Assembly: GCA_947305255.1 (NCBI GenBank)
Contig: CAMZDE010000040.1
Location: 1-5,237, forward strand
DNA: 5,237 nucleotides
Direction: 5' to 3'
From: an uncultured Alphaproteobacteria bacterium
GTDB taxonomy: Bacteria; Pseudomonadota; Alphaproteobacteria; Rs-D84
Below are positions 1-4,926 of this stretch, in pieces. The notes under the pieces were generated by a model, which had not been told where the DNA came from, did not search any database, and saw only the letters and a list, made by a program, of their open reading frames with translations. Made by a program: the position numbers and the translations under genes. How positions within the stretch are numbered: the stretch's first letter is position 1; the number at the start of each line of letters is the position of its first letter.

Positions 1-3
1 TTT

Positions 4-78
4 TGGCAGCCCCACTCGGATTTGAACCGGGATTCTCGCCTTGAAAGGGCGGTGTCCTAACCATTAGACGATGGGGCC
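4..78 (-). tRNA. tRNA-Glu (anticodon UUC)
   Basis: On the minus strand this folds as a full cloverleaf. The acceptor 5' strand GGCCCCA pairs with TGGGGCT (one terminal G-U), followed by discriminator G and a genomically encoded CCA at 4-6. The anticodon stem CCGCC/GGCGG closes the loop CTTTCAA, so the anticodon is TTC and the tRNA reads glutamate GAA/GAG codons. The T-arm contains GGTTCAAATCC. It lies 42 nt downstream of tRNA-Asp on the same strand and has no promoter of its own in the gap, so the two are probably one transcript. The transcript's terminator would lie beyond the left edge of the window. Confidence 0.97.
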
Positions 79-88
79 AGAACCGTAA

Positions 89-114
89 TTTACCGCCGGT
101 TCCCCGGCGGTAAA
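89..114 (-). other. Hairpin in the tRNA-Asp/tRNA-Glu spacer
   Basis: An 11-bp perfect inverted repeat (89-99 with 104-114) with a 4-nt loop. Read as minus-strand RNA the stem is TTTACCGCCGG/CCGGCGGTAAA and the loop is GGAA, a GNRA-type tetraloop. No T-run follows it on either strand, so it does not look like an intrinsic terminator. It sits between two co-oriented tRNAs, so I infer a processing signal for the precursor or a partial attenuator. The stem is seen directly; the role is inference. Confidence 0.6.
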
Positions 115-120
115 AATCTC

Positions 121-198
121 TGGCGGGATGTAAGGGGCTCGAACCCTCGACCTTCTGCGTGACAGGCAGACGCTCTAAACCAGCTGAGCTAACACCCC
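121..198 (-). tRNA. tRNA-Asp (anticodon GUC)
   Basis: On the minus strand this is a complete tRNA. The acceptor GGGGTGT pairs with ACATCCC (one internal G-U), with discriminator G and an encoded CCA at 121-123. The anticodon stem TCTGC/GCAGA closes the loop CTGTCAC, giving anticodon GTC for aspartate codons GAC/GAU. The D-arm (GCTCAGCTGGTTTAGAGC) and T-arm (GAGGGTTCGAGCCCCTT) are well formed. It is the promoter-proximal gene of the Asp-Glu pair, with the -10 box 15 nt upstream of its first base. Confidence 0.97.
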
Positions 199-212
199 AG
201 AGCGATAGCAAT

Positions 213-239
213 ATTATACTGAAAGAATACAAAAATCAA
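213..239 (-). promoter_or_regulatory. Promoter of the tRNA-Asp/tRNA-Glu unit
   Basis: Minus strand: an exact -10 TATAAT (213-218) with an upstream TTGATT (234-239), spacer 15. The overlapping ACTTGA (236-241) would give a 17-nt spacer, so the exact -35 is uncertain. Transcription should start near 205-206, a few nucleotides before the mature 5' end of tRNA-Asp at 198. The stretch from 242 to 345 between this promoter and the divergent one is very AT-rich, and I see no gene in it. Confidence 0.7.
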
Positions 240-345
240 GTATTTTTTTCATTATTACCACTATTTTATTTAATATTTTGACATATTGCAGTATTAAAAC
301 CAAATAATCATTGAAAAAAACATACGCGACATGGCAAGTGTTAAA

Positions 346-374
346 TTGACAACCGTCGGAAACATTTATATAAT
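346..374 (+). promoter_or_regulatory. Perfect consensus sigma-70-type promoter
   Basis: TTGACA at 346-351 and TATAAT at 369-374 with a 17-nt spacer, a full match to the housekeeping consensus in both boxes and spacing. The expected start site is about 381-382, at the ATG of the small lipoprotein gene. The next transcription signals lie past tRNA-Leu, so this promoter is the natural source of both the lipoprotein message and the tRNA. Confidence 0.9.
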
Positions 375-381
375 CAGGCCT

Positions 382-492
382 ATGAAGAAAATAATTATAC
401 TGTTTTGCCTTGGGCTATTGGTTTGCGGATGCGGCAAGAAATCTGCATTGGTTCACGACGCTGATTTTCCGCGCAATTACCCAGTATATTAA
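382..492 (+). CDS. Small LptM-like lipoprotein (36 aa)
   Basis: A 36-residue peptide starting MKKIIILFCLGLLVCGCGKK and ending DFPRNYPVY. It has a charged start (K2, K3), a hydrophobic core (residues 4-14) and a lipobox V14-C15-G16-C17, so C17 should be the lipidated residue and the mature peptide only 20 residues long. The mature start CGKKSAL resembles the CGxKGxL start of LptM (YifL)-type mini-lipoproteins, and FPRNYP resembles the YPRxYP tail I associate with small alphaproteobacterial lipoproteins. In enterobacteria LptM assists assembly of the LptD LPS translocon; that role here is inference by resemblance. The ATG lies 8 nt after the -10 box, leaving essentially no 5' UTR and no Shine-Dalgarno, so the message is probably leaderless. 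The stop is 6 nt before tRNA-Leu. Confidence 0.75.
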   Translation: MKKIIILFCLGLLVCGCGKKSALVHDADFPRNYPVY

Positions 493-498
493 TGTTCT

Positions 499-583
<85 letters not shown>

Positions 584-592
584 CGAATTTTC

Positions 593-884
593 GTTATTGC
601 GCGCAAAGCGCACAATTAAGAAAATTCAGTGCCGCGCCGTAGCCATTACATTAAACGAAATAAAAACTTTCAATACCACATTTTTATTATTCGAAATTAA
701 GAACTAGCGAAGGCGGGCTTTTCTTTGTTATTGCGCGCAAAGCGCACAATTAAGAAAATTCAGTGCCGCGCCGTAGCCATTACATTAAACGAAATAAAAA
801 CTTTCAATACCACATTTTTATTATTCGAAATTAAGAACTAGCGAAGGCGGGCTTTTCTTCGTTATTGCGCGCAAAGCGCACAAT
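593..884. repeat. 134-bp tandem repeat, two copies plus a 24-bp stub
   Basis: Copy 1 (593-726) and copy 2 (727-860) match except for the last base (T versus C). A third start (861-884) matches 24 bp and then diverges. Each start carries an imperfect palindrome (596-616, 730-750, 864-884): ATTGCGCGC, AAA, GCGCACAAT, nine pairs with one mismatch. Copies end in a T-rich GGCGGGCTTTTCTT. I find no convincing ORF, promoter or RNA gene inside. It fills most of the gene-free stretch between tRNA-Leu and the NUDIX gene. Near identity points to a recent duplication, perhaps by recombination between the flanking palindromes. Confidence 0.95.
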
Positions 885-889
885 AAAAC

Positions 890-918
890 TTGCAAATTAT
901 GCCGAACACGGCTATAAT
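890..918 (+). promoter_or_regulatory. Promoter of the NUDIX gene
   Basis: TTGCAA (890-895) and an exact TATAAT (913-918), spacer 17. Start expected near 925, giving a 5' UTR of about 14 nt with only a weak purine-rich ribosome site before the ATG at 939. The spacer contains a small perfect inverted repeat, GCCG AACA CGGC (901-912), next to the -10 box, which could be an operator or chance. Confidence 0.8.
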
Positions 919-938
919 GCCCGCGAACGGAAAAGAAT

Positions 939-1346
939 ATGTCTGAAAATAACATAGTTCGTGTTGGTGTTGGCGTTTGGATTTTTAATCCGGCGGGTCA
1001 GGTTTTATTAGGCAAACGCAAATCAAAGCACGGTTTTGATACCTGGGCACCCCCAGGGGGACATTTAGAATTCGGCGAAACGCCGCAACACTGCGCCGCG
1101 CGCGAACTGCTTGAAGAAACTGGTATTATTATACCAGAACACAATTTCTGTGCGCTGTCGTGGACGAATGATATTTTCCCAGAAAAACATTATATAACAT
1201 TGCATTATCGTGCGAATAATATTATCGCTGAACCAAAAATTATGGAACCAGATAAATGCGCACAATGGGCGTGGTTTAATCTGGGCAAATTGCCGTCGCC
1301 CCTATTTCTGGCCGCCGGAAATTTATTAAAGCAAAAAATTTTATAA
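939..1346 (+). CDS. NUDIX hydrolase, NUDT15/MTH2-like
   Basis: A 135-aa single-domain NUDIX protein, likely a cytosolic nucleoside-triphosphate pyrophosphatase that releases pyrophosphate from (d)NTPs and may clean damaged nucleotides. The NUDIX box is complete: G41, x5, E47, x7, R55-E56-L57, x, E59-E60, x, G62-I63, with E59 and E60 the expected Mg2+ ligands. The N-terminal VGVGVWIF strand (9-16), LLGKRK (23-28) and PPGGHLEFGET (38-48) closely follow the wording of human NUDT15, as does EPDKC near the C-terminus, so dCTP/dGTP-type substrates are plausible; specificity is inference. Full length for the family. It has its own promoter and no clear terminator: an A-run/T-run around 1331-1352 lacks a GC stem. 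The neighbours are unrelated, so it is probably monocistronic. Confidence 0.93.
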   Translation: MSENNIVRVGVGVWIFNPAGQVLLGKRKSKHGFDTWAPPGGHLEFGETPQHCAARELLEETGIIIPEHNFCALSWTNDIFPEKHYITLHYRANNIIAEPKIMEPDKCAQWAWFNLGKLPSPLFLAAGNLLKQKIL

Positions 1347-1384
1347 CTTTTTTATCAGCAAACATAATCGCAAACAAAATGTGC

Positions 1385-1414
1385 TTGCGCGGCATATCAG
1401 TTTTTTGATATAAT
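1385..1414 (+). promoter_or_regulatory. Promoter of the structured leader RNA
   Basis: TTGCGC (1385-1390) and an exact TATAAT (1409-1414), spacer 18. The predicted start, about G1421, is exactly the first base of the first leader hairpin. The promoter lies within a dyad: GCGG (1389-1392) with CCGC (1417-1420), and inside it ATATC (1394-1398) with GATAT (1407-1411). This could be an operator. Confidence 0.75.
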
Positions 1415-1457
1415 AACCGCGTCAGGAAGAGTTTTCCTGATGGGGTGTAGATACCCG

Positions 1458-1520
1458 ATGCAGGTTCGTTTCGAGAAACGTAAAATCTCCAATCGTAATG
1501 GTTGGAGGGTTCGTGAATAA
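1458..1520 (+). CDS. Possible 20-codon Arg-rich leader peptide
   Basis: ATG at 1458 opens a 20-codon frame, MQVRFEKR... to ...NGWRVRE, ending in TAA at 1518-1520. Five of 20 residues are Arg (four CGT, one AGG) and one is Trp. It covers both strands of the 1487-1507 hairpin and the 5' strand of the competing helix, so its translation would affect which structure forms. Only GGGG (1442-1445), 12 nt upstream and partly in a hairpin, could act as a ribosome site, so translation is doubtful. It may be a chance frame in a structured RNA. Confidence 0.2.
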   Translation: MQVRFEKRKISNRNGWRVRE

Positions 1521-1575
1521 TACCGCAAGGTAAAATAAACGACACAATTCAACTTGCAATTGTATCTAACCTCCA

Positions 1576-1600
1576 ACCACCTTTTTTTGGGTGGTCTTTT
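1576..1600 (+). terminator. Intrinsic terminator in the leader
   Basis: Stem ACCACC (1576-1581) with GGTGGT (1590-1595), loop TTTTTTTG, followed by C and TTTT. It lies 29 nt before the ATG at 1629, so it can cut off transcription of the secreted-protein gene unless disrupted. The 5' arm overlaps the competing helix with 1499-1508. An A/T hairpin follows (TTTTGTT 1597-1603 with AACAAAA 1609-1615), just ahead of the ribosome site AAGGAG (1616-1621). Confidence 0.7.
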
Positions 1601-1628
1601 GTTGTTCTAACAAAAAAGGAGAGATACT

Positions 1629-2141
1629 ATGACAACAACAAGAACACTATTATCAATCGCAATAATTGCCGCATTACCGTTCTGCGCGAACGCGGATTAT
1701 ACATATAATTATGTTAATACACCTGCACGGGTCGCCTATGGTGGAACCATAACAAGCGCAGACACCACTGGACCATATGTCACTGCGGACATAGGAAATG
1801 CCGATTCGGAACATATTGCGTCTACAGCATATGTAAAGGGCGCATATAACGATGTAATTGGGGCAGTGAATACAGTAACAGCTGCCCTAACAGATGAGCT
1901 ATCCTACAAATCTTCACTTTATCTTGGAGATAACGATGAAGAACCAGGTATGTCAAATCGTGTAGTTCCAGATATAAACTATGTATACGAAGATAATGAA
2001 TTGGTCAGTGGTATGGCGGTGAAAAATGCTATTACCGGTGTCAATAATACAATCGCGGCAAAACGTGTCACAATTTACACTACGTGGGATGATGACAGCG
2101 CAAATGCCACGACACAGGTTACATTATCAATTGCACAATAA
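1629..2141 (+). CDS. Secreted protein with tail-fibre-like repeats
   Basis: A 170-aa protein I cannot assign to a named family. Residues 1-22 form a Sec signal peptide: R5, hydrophobic LLSIAIIAALPF, and an A20-N21-A22 cleavage motif before D23. The mature part is acidic and rich in T, N, A and Y. Segment 64-86 (ASTAYVKGAYNDVIGAVNTV...) and segment 126-144 (VSGMAVKNAITGVNNTIAA) look like two copies of one unit, [A/V]S..A.VK.A...V.N.[V/I]. STAYVK-type motifs are common in phage tail-fibre and other trimeric or fibrous surface proteins, so a surface or secreted fibrous role is plausible but inferred. A single Cys, C19, is inside the signal peptide and not in a lipobox. The start is well supported by AAGGAG (1616-1621), 7 nt upstream. 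Expression is probably controlled by the leader RNA, and a terminator follows the stop. Confidence 0.85.
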   Translation: MTTTRTLLSIAIIAALPFCANADYTYNYVNTPARVAYGGTITSADTTGPYVTADIGNADSEHIASTAYVKGAYNDVIGAVNTVTAALTDELSYKSSLYLGDNDEEPGMSNRVVPDINYVYEDNELVSGMAVKNAITGVNNTIAAKRVTIYTTWDDDSANATTQVTLSIAQ

Positions 2142-2145
2142 TAAA

Positions 2146-2174
2146 AAAACGCCCGCCACATGGCGGGTTGTTTT
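2146..2174 (+). terminator. Intrinsic terminator of the secreted-protein gene
   Basis: Stem CCCGCC (2152-2157) with GGCGGG (2162-2167), loop ACAT. It is flanked by an A-run and by TTGTTTTC, and AAAAC (2146-2150) can pair with GTTTT (2170-2174) past a bulge. It begins 4 nt after the stop codon and separates this gene from rpmG. Confidence 0.88.
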
Positions 2175-2189
2175 CATCATAAAAAAAAC

Positions 2190-2218
2190 TTGATTTTGTG
2201 TAAAATTCAACCTATAAT
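2190..2218 (+). promoter_or_regulatory. Promoter of rpmG
   Basis: TTGATT (2190-2195) and an exact TATAAT (2213-2218), spacer 17, preceded by an A-run that could act as an UP-like element. Start near 2225, leaving a leader of about 23 nt that contains the ribosome site AAAGG (2235-2239), 8 nt before the ATG. Confidence 0.82.
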
Positions 2219-2247
2219 GCGCGAAGTAATTAAAAAAGGCGATAAAA

Positions 2248-2427
2248 ATGGCATCTAAAAAAGGTAGCAACGAATTTATTAAACTGGAAAACAAAGAAAC
2301 CGGTTTCTTTTACACAACTAAAAAGAATATGAAATCTGAAAACACCCAGGGTAAAATGAAATTCCGCAAATATGATCCAAAATTGCGCAAACACGTGGTG
2401 TTCACAGAAGCAAAAATGTCACATTAA
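2248..2427 (+). CDS. rpmG: 50S ribosomal protein L33 (bL33)
   Basis: A 59-aa basic protein, a component of the large ribosomal subunit near the E site. The wording matches bL33: IKLENKETGFFYTTKKN (11-27), then KMKFRKYDPKLRKHVVFTEAK (37-57), corresponding to the GHFYTTTKN and LKKFDPVVRQHVIYKEAK blocks of E. coli L33. It has no cysteines, so it is the zinc-independent (C-minus) form. Length is slightly above the 55 aa of E. coli. Start chosen from AAAGG (2235-2239) at 8-nt spacing and the MASKKG opening. It has its own promoter and a strong terminator, so it is probably monocistronic, and it converges with parC. Confidence 0.95.
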   Translation: MASKKGSNEFIKLENKETGFFYTTKKNMKSENTQGKMKFRKYDPKLRKHVVFTEAKMSH

Positions 2428-2450
2428 TATTTTTTGTGATATATGGAAAT

Positions 2451-2479
2451 AAAAAAAACCGCATTTTGCGGTTTTTTTT
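2451..2479. terminator. Bidirectional terminator between rpmG and parC
   Basis: A perfect 13-bp inverted repeat, eight A then CCGCA (2451-2463), pairing with TGCGG then eight T (2467-2479), loop TTT. Because the arms end in A and T runs, it has a U-tract in both directions. It ends rpmG 24 nt after its stop and can end parC read from the other side. Confidence 0.93.
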
Positions 2480-2589
2480 ATATTGTTTTTTTATTCTTTA
2501 TGGGCTTTGGACCCCAACGGCACATAAGTGCCACTGGGGTGAACACCCACCCCCATCATCAGGCACCCCAACCTGAGACGGGGAATCCC
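2480..2589. other. GC-rich intergenic stretch with palindromes
   Basis: The gap after parC. The clearest element is a two-part hairpin: ACCCCA (2511-2516) with TGGGGT (2535-2540), a symmetric AC/AC internal loop, then GGCAC (2519-2523) with GTGCC (2528-2532) and loop ATAA. A second option pairs GGGGTG (2536-2541) with CACCCC (2548-2553), excluding the outer stem. The stretch is C-rich on the plus strand, unlike the AT-rich gaps elsewhere. In the parC frame it stays open for 32 codons after the TGA, up to TAA at 2491-2493. No gene is recognised. Confidence 0.6.
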
Positions 2590-4827
2590 TCACTTTCCAA
2601 ATTTGCCGCTGCGCGGGAAGCCCACAGGTATCGTATGACCCTGAGATGCGCGTTTTGCAACCCACGGGCTGATATCGTCTATTTTAGTCGTTCCGCGACC
2701 TGTTGTCCAGCCAAAACCATCGGTTTTATTAAAAAACATTGCGTCGATTGTATATGTGCGTTCCGCATTGTATTTCTGCAAGATTACACCTTTGCCACGC
2801 GACATTTCTGGAATTTGTTCTGTTTCAAACATCAATAATTTATCGTTTGACCCCGACAGCGCGACCATATCGCCGTCAACACGCACGCACAAAACCGCCG
2901 GATTACGATCGTCAACATTCATGACCTGTTTTCCGTTTCGTGTTTGCGCGACGCAATTTTCACCCGACACGATAAACCCAGTTCCATGACGTCCCACGAC
3001 CAGATATTTTGCGTCAGTTTCCAACACAAATGCACGAACTATCGTTTCATCGGCACCGATGTCCGCCATCATACGCACAGATTCACCAAAACCGCGCGCC
3101 GACGGCAAATCGTTTGCAGCCAACGTGAACATTTTTCCACGCGACGCGAACAGATTGATTTTGTCTGTCGTTTGTGCATGGAAAGCAAATTGCAATTCGT
3201 CGCCTTCTTTGAATTTCATATCCAAATTGTTCAAATCCAAATGTCCACGCGCGGCACGTATCCACCCCATAGACGACAACACAACCGTGATTGGTTCTTT
3301 CTCTATAAAATCGTCCGCGTTCACAGTGATTTCTTCGCCGACCGGCGCCCATAGTGTGCGACGACGCCCCAACGCAGTATTTTTCGCATACTGTTTTTTG
3401 ATATCGTCGAACCACGCGTGCAATTGAGCGTTCTGCAAATCCGGACTTTGCAACAGCGCGTTTAATTTATCGCGTTCGTCACGCAATTCAGCATCTTCAC
3501 GTTTGATTTCCATTTCTTCCAATTTGCGCAAAGAACGCAAACGAGTATTCAATATAGATTCAACCTGAATCTCAGTCAATTTGAATTCGTCCATCAAAAC
3601 CGATTTCGGATCATCTTCGTTTCTGATGATTTCAATCACCCTATCCAAATTCAGATATACAATCAACAATCCGCCCAATATTTCAAGGCGTCTTTCTATG
3701 TTCGACAAACGCCAATGTGTGCGACGCAATAAAACATTTTTTTGATGCGCAACAAATTCGCGCAACACATCACCAATAGGCATCACACGTGGCGCACCAT
3801 TTGAATCGACAACATTGAAATTCATGTTGAATTTATATTCCAAATCAGTCATCGCAAACAAATGCGCCATCATTTTATCACACGGCACGTTGCGATTCTT
3901 CGGTGTGATAACAATGCGCACATCGGTTGTAGATTCATCGACAATATCTTCGACCAACGGCAATTTCTTTGAATCGACCAAATCAGCAATCTGTTCCACC
4001 AACTTAGATTTAATTATGCCATATGGGATTTCAGTAATTACAACCTGTTCCGCACCGCGATCCAGTTTTTCAACCTCCCATTTTGCACGAATACGAAACG
4101 CACCACGCCCCGTATCATAGTTTTTACAAATAGCAGCAAAATCATCAACCAACACGCCACCTGTCGGGAAATCAGGCCCGACTAATTTCTTCATAATCTG
4201 TTCAGTGGTCGCGTCTGGTTTATCCACCACTAAATTCAGCGCATCCATAATTTCAGACACATTATGCGTTGGGATATTCGTCGCCATACCAACCGCAATA
4301 CCCATACCACCGTTCGCCAACAGATTAGGAAACGCCCCCGGCATAACCGTCGGTTCAACCGTCGTCCCGTCAAAGTTAGGCATCATATCGACGCTATCTT
4401 CGTCGATACCTTCCATAATCAGCATCGCGGCGTTTGTCATCTTTGATTCAGTATAACGATATGCCGCTTGGGGGTCACCATCAATGTTTCCAAAATTACC
4501 CTGACCATCAATTAAAGGATAACGTACAGAAAAATCTTGGGCCAAACGCACCATCGCATCATAGACCGACGCATCGCCGTGCGGATGATAATGCCCCAAC
4601 ACATCGCCAACCACCGTCGCGCATTTGCGAAACGCCGCCGACGGCGACAATTTTTGCCGCAACATAGAAAACAAAATGCGCCGATGCACCGGTTTCAAAC
4701 CATCGCGAACATCAGGCAACGCGCGCGCGACAATCGTGCTGACCGCGTAAGACAGATATCGTTCCGACAAAGCGTCTGATAATTGTTGACCCGATATATT
4801 TTCAACTATATTTTCTGTTTTTCTCAT
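2590..4827 (-). CDS. parC: DNA topoisomerase IV subunit A
   Basis: A 745-aa type IIA topoisomerase subunit that with ParE decatenates daughter chromosomes. The N-terminal breakage-reunion domain includes RALPDVRDGLKPVHRRIL (35-52), HPHGDASVYD (81-90), GQGNFGNIDGD (108-118), catalytic Y125 in AYRYTE, and GIAVGMATNIPTHN (176-189). A charged helical stretch (about 437-485) leads to a C-terminal pinwheel-type domain (about 490-745). ParC rather than GyrA: the ERYLSYAVSTIVARAL opening, length near 750, and no GyrA-box QRRGGKG. The C-terminus VGFPRSGKFGK looks complete. I start at the ATG at 4827, preceded by GGAAAG (4831-4836); an upstream TTG at 4881 would add 18 residues (FYFFKCFILG...) from terminator-flanking sequence. 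A86 stands at the quinolone-determining Ser position and D90 at the acidic one. It follows rpsU but is separated from it by a terminator. Confidence 0.96.
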   Translation of the reverse strand: MRKTENIVENISGQQLSDALSERYLSYAVSTIVARALPDVRDGLKPVHRRILFSMLRQKLSPSAAFRKCATVVGDVLGHYHPHGDASVYDAMVRLAQDFSVRYPLIDGQGNFGNIDGDPQAAYRYTESKMTNAAMLIMEGIDEDSVDMMPNFDGTTVEPTVMPGAFPNLLANGGMGIAVGMATNIPTHNVSEIMDALNLVVDKPDATTEQIMKKLVGPDFPTGGVLVDDFAAICKNYDTGRGAFRIRAKWEVEKLDRGAEQVVITEIPYGIIKSKLVEQIADLVDSKKLPLVEDIVDESTTDVRIVITPKNRNVPCDKMMAHLFAMTDLEYKFNMNFNVVDSNGAPRVMPIGDVLREFVAHQKNVLLRRTHWRLSNIERRLEILGGLLIVYLNLDRVIEIIRNEDDPKSVLMDEFKLTEIQVESILNTRLRSLRKLEEMEIKREDAELRDERDKLNALLQSPDLQNAQLHAWFDDIKKQYAKNTALGRRRTLWAPVGEEITVNADDFIEKEPITVVLSSMGWIRAARGHLDLNNLDMKFKEGDELQFAFHAQTTDKINLFASRGKMFTLAANDLPSARGFGESVRMMADIGADETIVRAFVLETDAKYLVVGRHGTGFIVSGENCVAQTRNGKQVMNVDDRNPAVLCVRVDGDMVALSGSNDKLLMFETEQIPEMSRGKGVILQKYNAERTYTIDAMFFNKTDGFGWTTGRGTTKIDDISPWVAKRASQGHTIPVGFPRSGKFGK

Positions 4828-4852
4828 AATCTTTCCGTTTTTTATCACGCCC

Positions 4853-4881
4853 AGAATAAAACATTTGAAAAAATAAAACAA
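4853..4881 (-). promoter_or_regulatory. Weak candidate promoter of parC
   Basis: Minus strand: TTGTTT (4876-4881) and TATTCT (4853-4858), spacer 17. Start would be near 4846, about 19 nt before the ATG. The -35 abuts the T-tract of the rpsU terminator. Both boxes are poorer than those of the plus-strand genes, and part of parC expression could come from read-through of rpsU. Confidence 0.4.
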
Positions 4882-4882
4882 G

Positions 4883-4910
4883 AAAAAAACCGCCCGATTG
4901 GGCGATTTTT
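4883..4910 (-). terminator. Intrinsic terminator of rpsU
   Basis: Minus strand: AAAAAT, then CGCCC (4900-4904), loop AATC, GGGCG (4891-4895), then G and seven T (4883-4889). The A-run and T-run can extend the stem. It starts 17 nt after the rpsU stop and is well placed to separate rpsU from parC. Confidence 0.88.
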
Positions 4911-4926
4911 AATTGGATTTTTGATT

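Larger units (their letters stand above)
1421..1600 (+). promoter_or_regulatory. Structured 5' leader RNA, candidate attenuator or riboswitch
   Basis: Between a good promoter and the secreted-protein gene lies about 180 nt of RNA that can fold into many hairpins: TCAGGAA/TTCCTGA (1422-1428, 1434-1440), GGGT/ACCC (1443-1446, 1453-1456), CGTTT/AAACG (1467-1471, 1476-1480), CTCCAA/TTGGAG (1487-1492, 1502-1507), TCGT/ACGA (1511-1514, 1539-1542) enclosing TACC-GCAA-GGTA (1521-1532), and ACAATT/AATTGT (1544-1549, 1558-1563). A competing 10-bp helix pairs TGGTTGGAGG (1499-1508) with CCTCCAACCA (1570-1579). It excludes the CTCCAA/TTGGAG hairpin and takes four of the six 5' bases of the terminator stem. 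I do not recognise a known riboswitch class. It may instead be a free-standing small RNA. The pairings are seen; the switching role is inference. Confidence 0.6.

Noticed and set aside
278..308. Second TTGACA (278-283) with AATAAT (303-308) upstream of the lipoprotein
   Set aside because: The 19-nt spacer and imperfect -10 make it weak, and the perfect promoter at 346-374 explains the transcript.
593..884. CRISPR-like or attachment-site repeat
   Set aside because: The copies are directly abutting 134-bp units with no spacers, and there is no integrase or phage gene nearby despite the adjacent tRNA.
1065..1265. 66-codon minus-strand frame inside the NUDIX gene
   Set aside because: It is fully antisense to the NUDIX box region and has no expression signals.
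1331..1352. Terminator right after the NUDIX gene
   Set aside because: The A-run and T-run could pair, but there is no GC-containing stem, so I do not call it.
1443..1456. GGGTGTAGATACCC resembles the 16S rRNA GATTAGATACCC segment
   Set aside because: The match is limited to a few bases within a small hairpin and no flanking rRNA sequence is present.
1276..1545. 89-codon minus-strand frame across the NUDIX 3' end and the leader
   Set aside because: It runs antisense to the NUDIX gene, the leader promoter and the leader hairpins, has no ribosome site and resembles no protein family.
3083..3415. 110-codon minus-strand frame inside parC
   Set aside because: It is a different frame of the same strand within parC, with no independent signals and Arg/Cys-rich composition typical of a shadow.
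2443..4779. Several open frames on the plus strand antisense to or in the gap after parC
   Set aside because: They overlap a clear, full-length parC, have biased low-complexity translations and lack ribosome sites. They are shadows of the parC reading frame.
4828..4881. N-terminal extension of ParC from a TTG at 4881
   Set aside because: The 18 extra residues come from sequence beside the rpsU terminator and over the candidate parC promoter. The ATG at 4827 has a purine-rich ribosome site and gives a normal ParC length.
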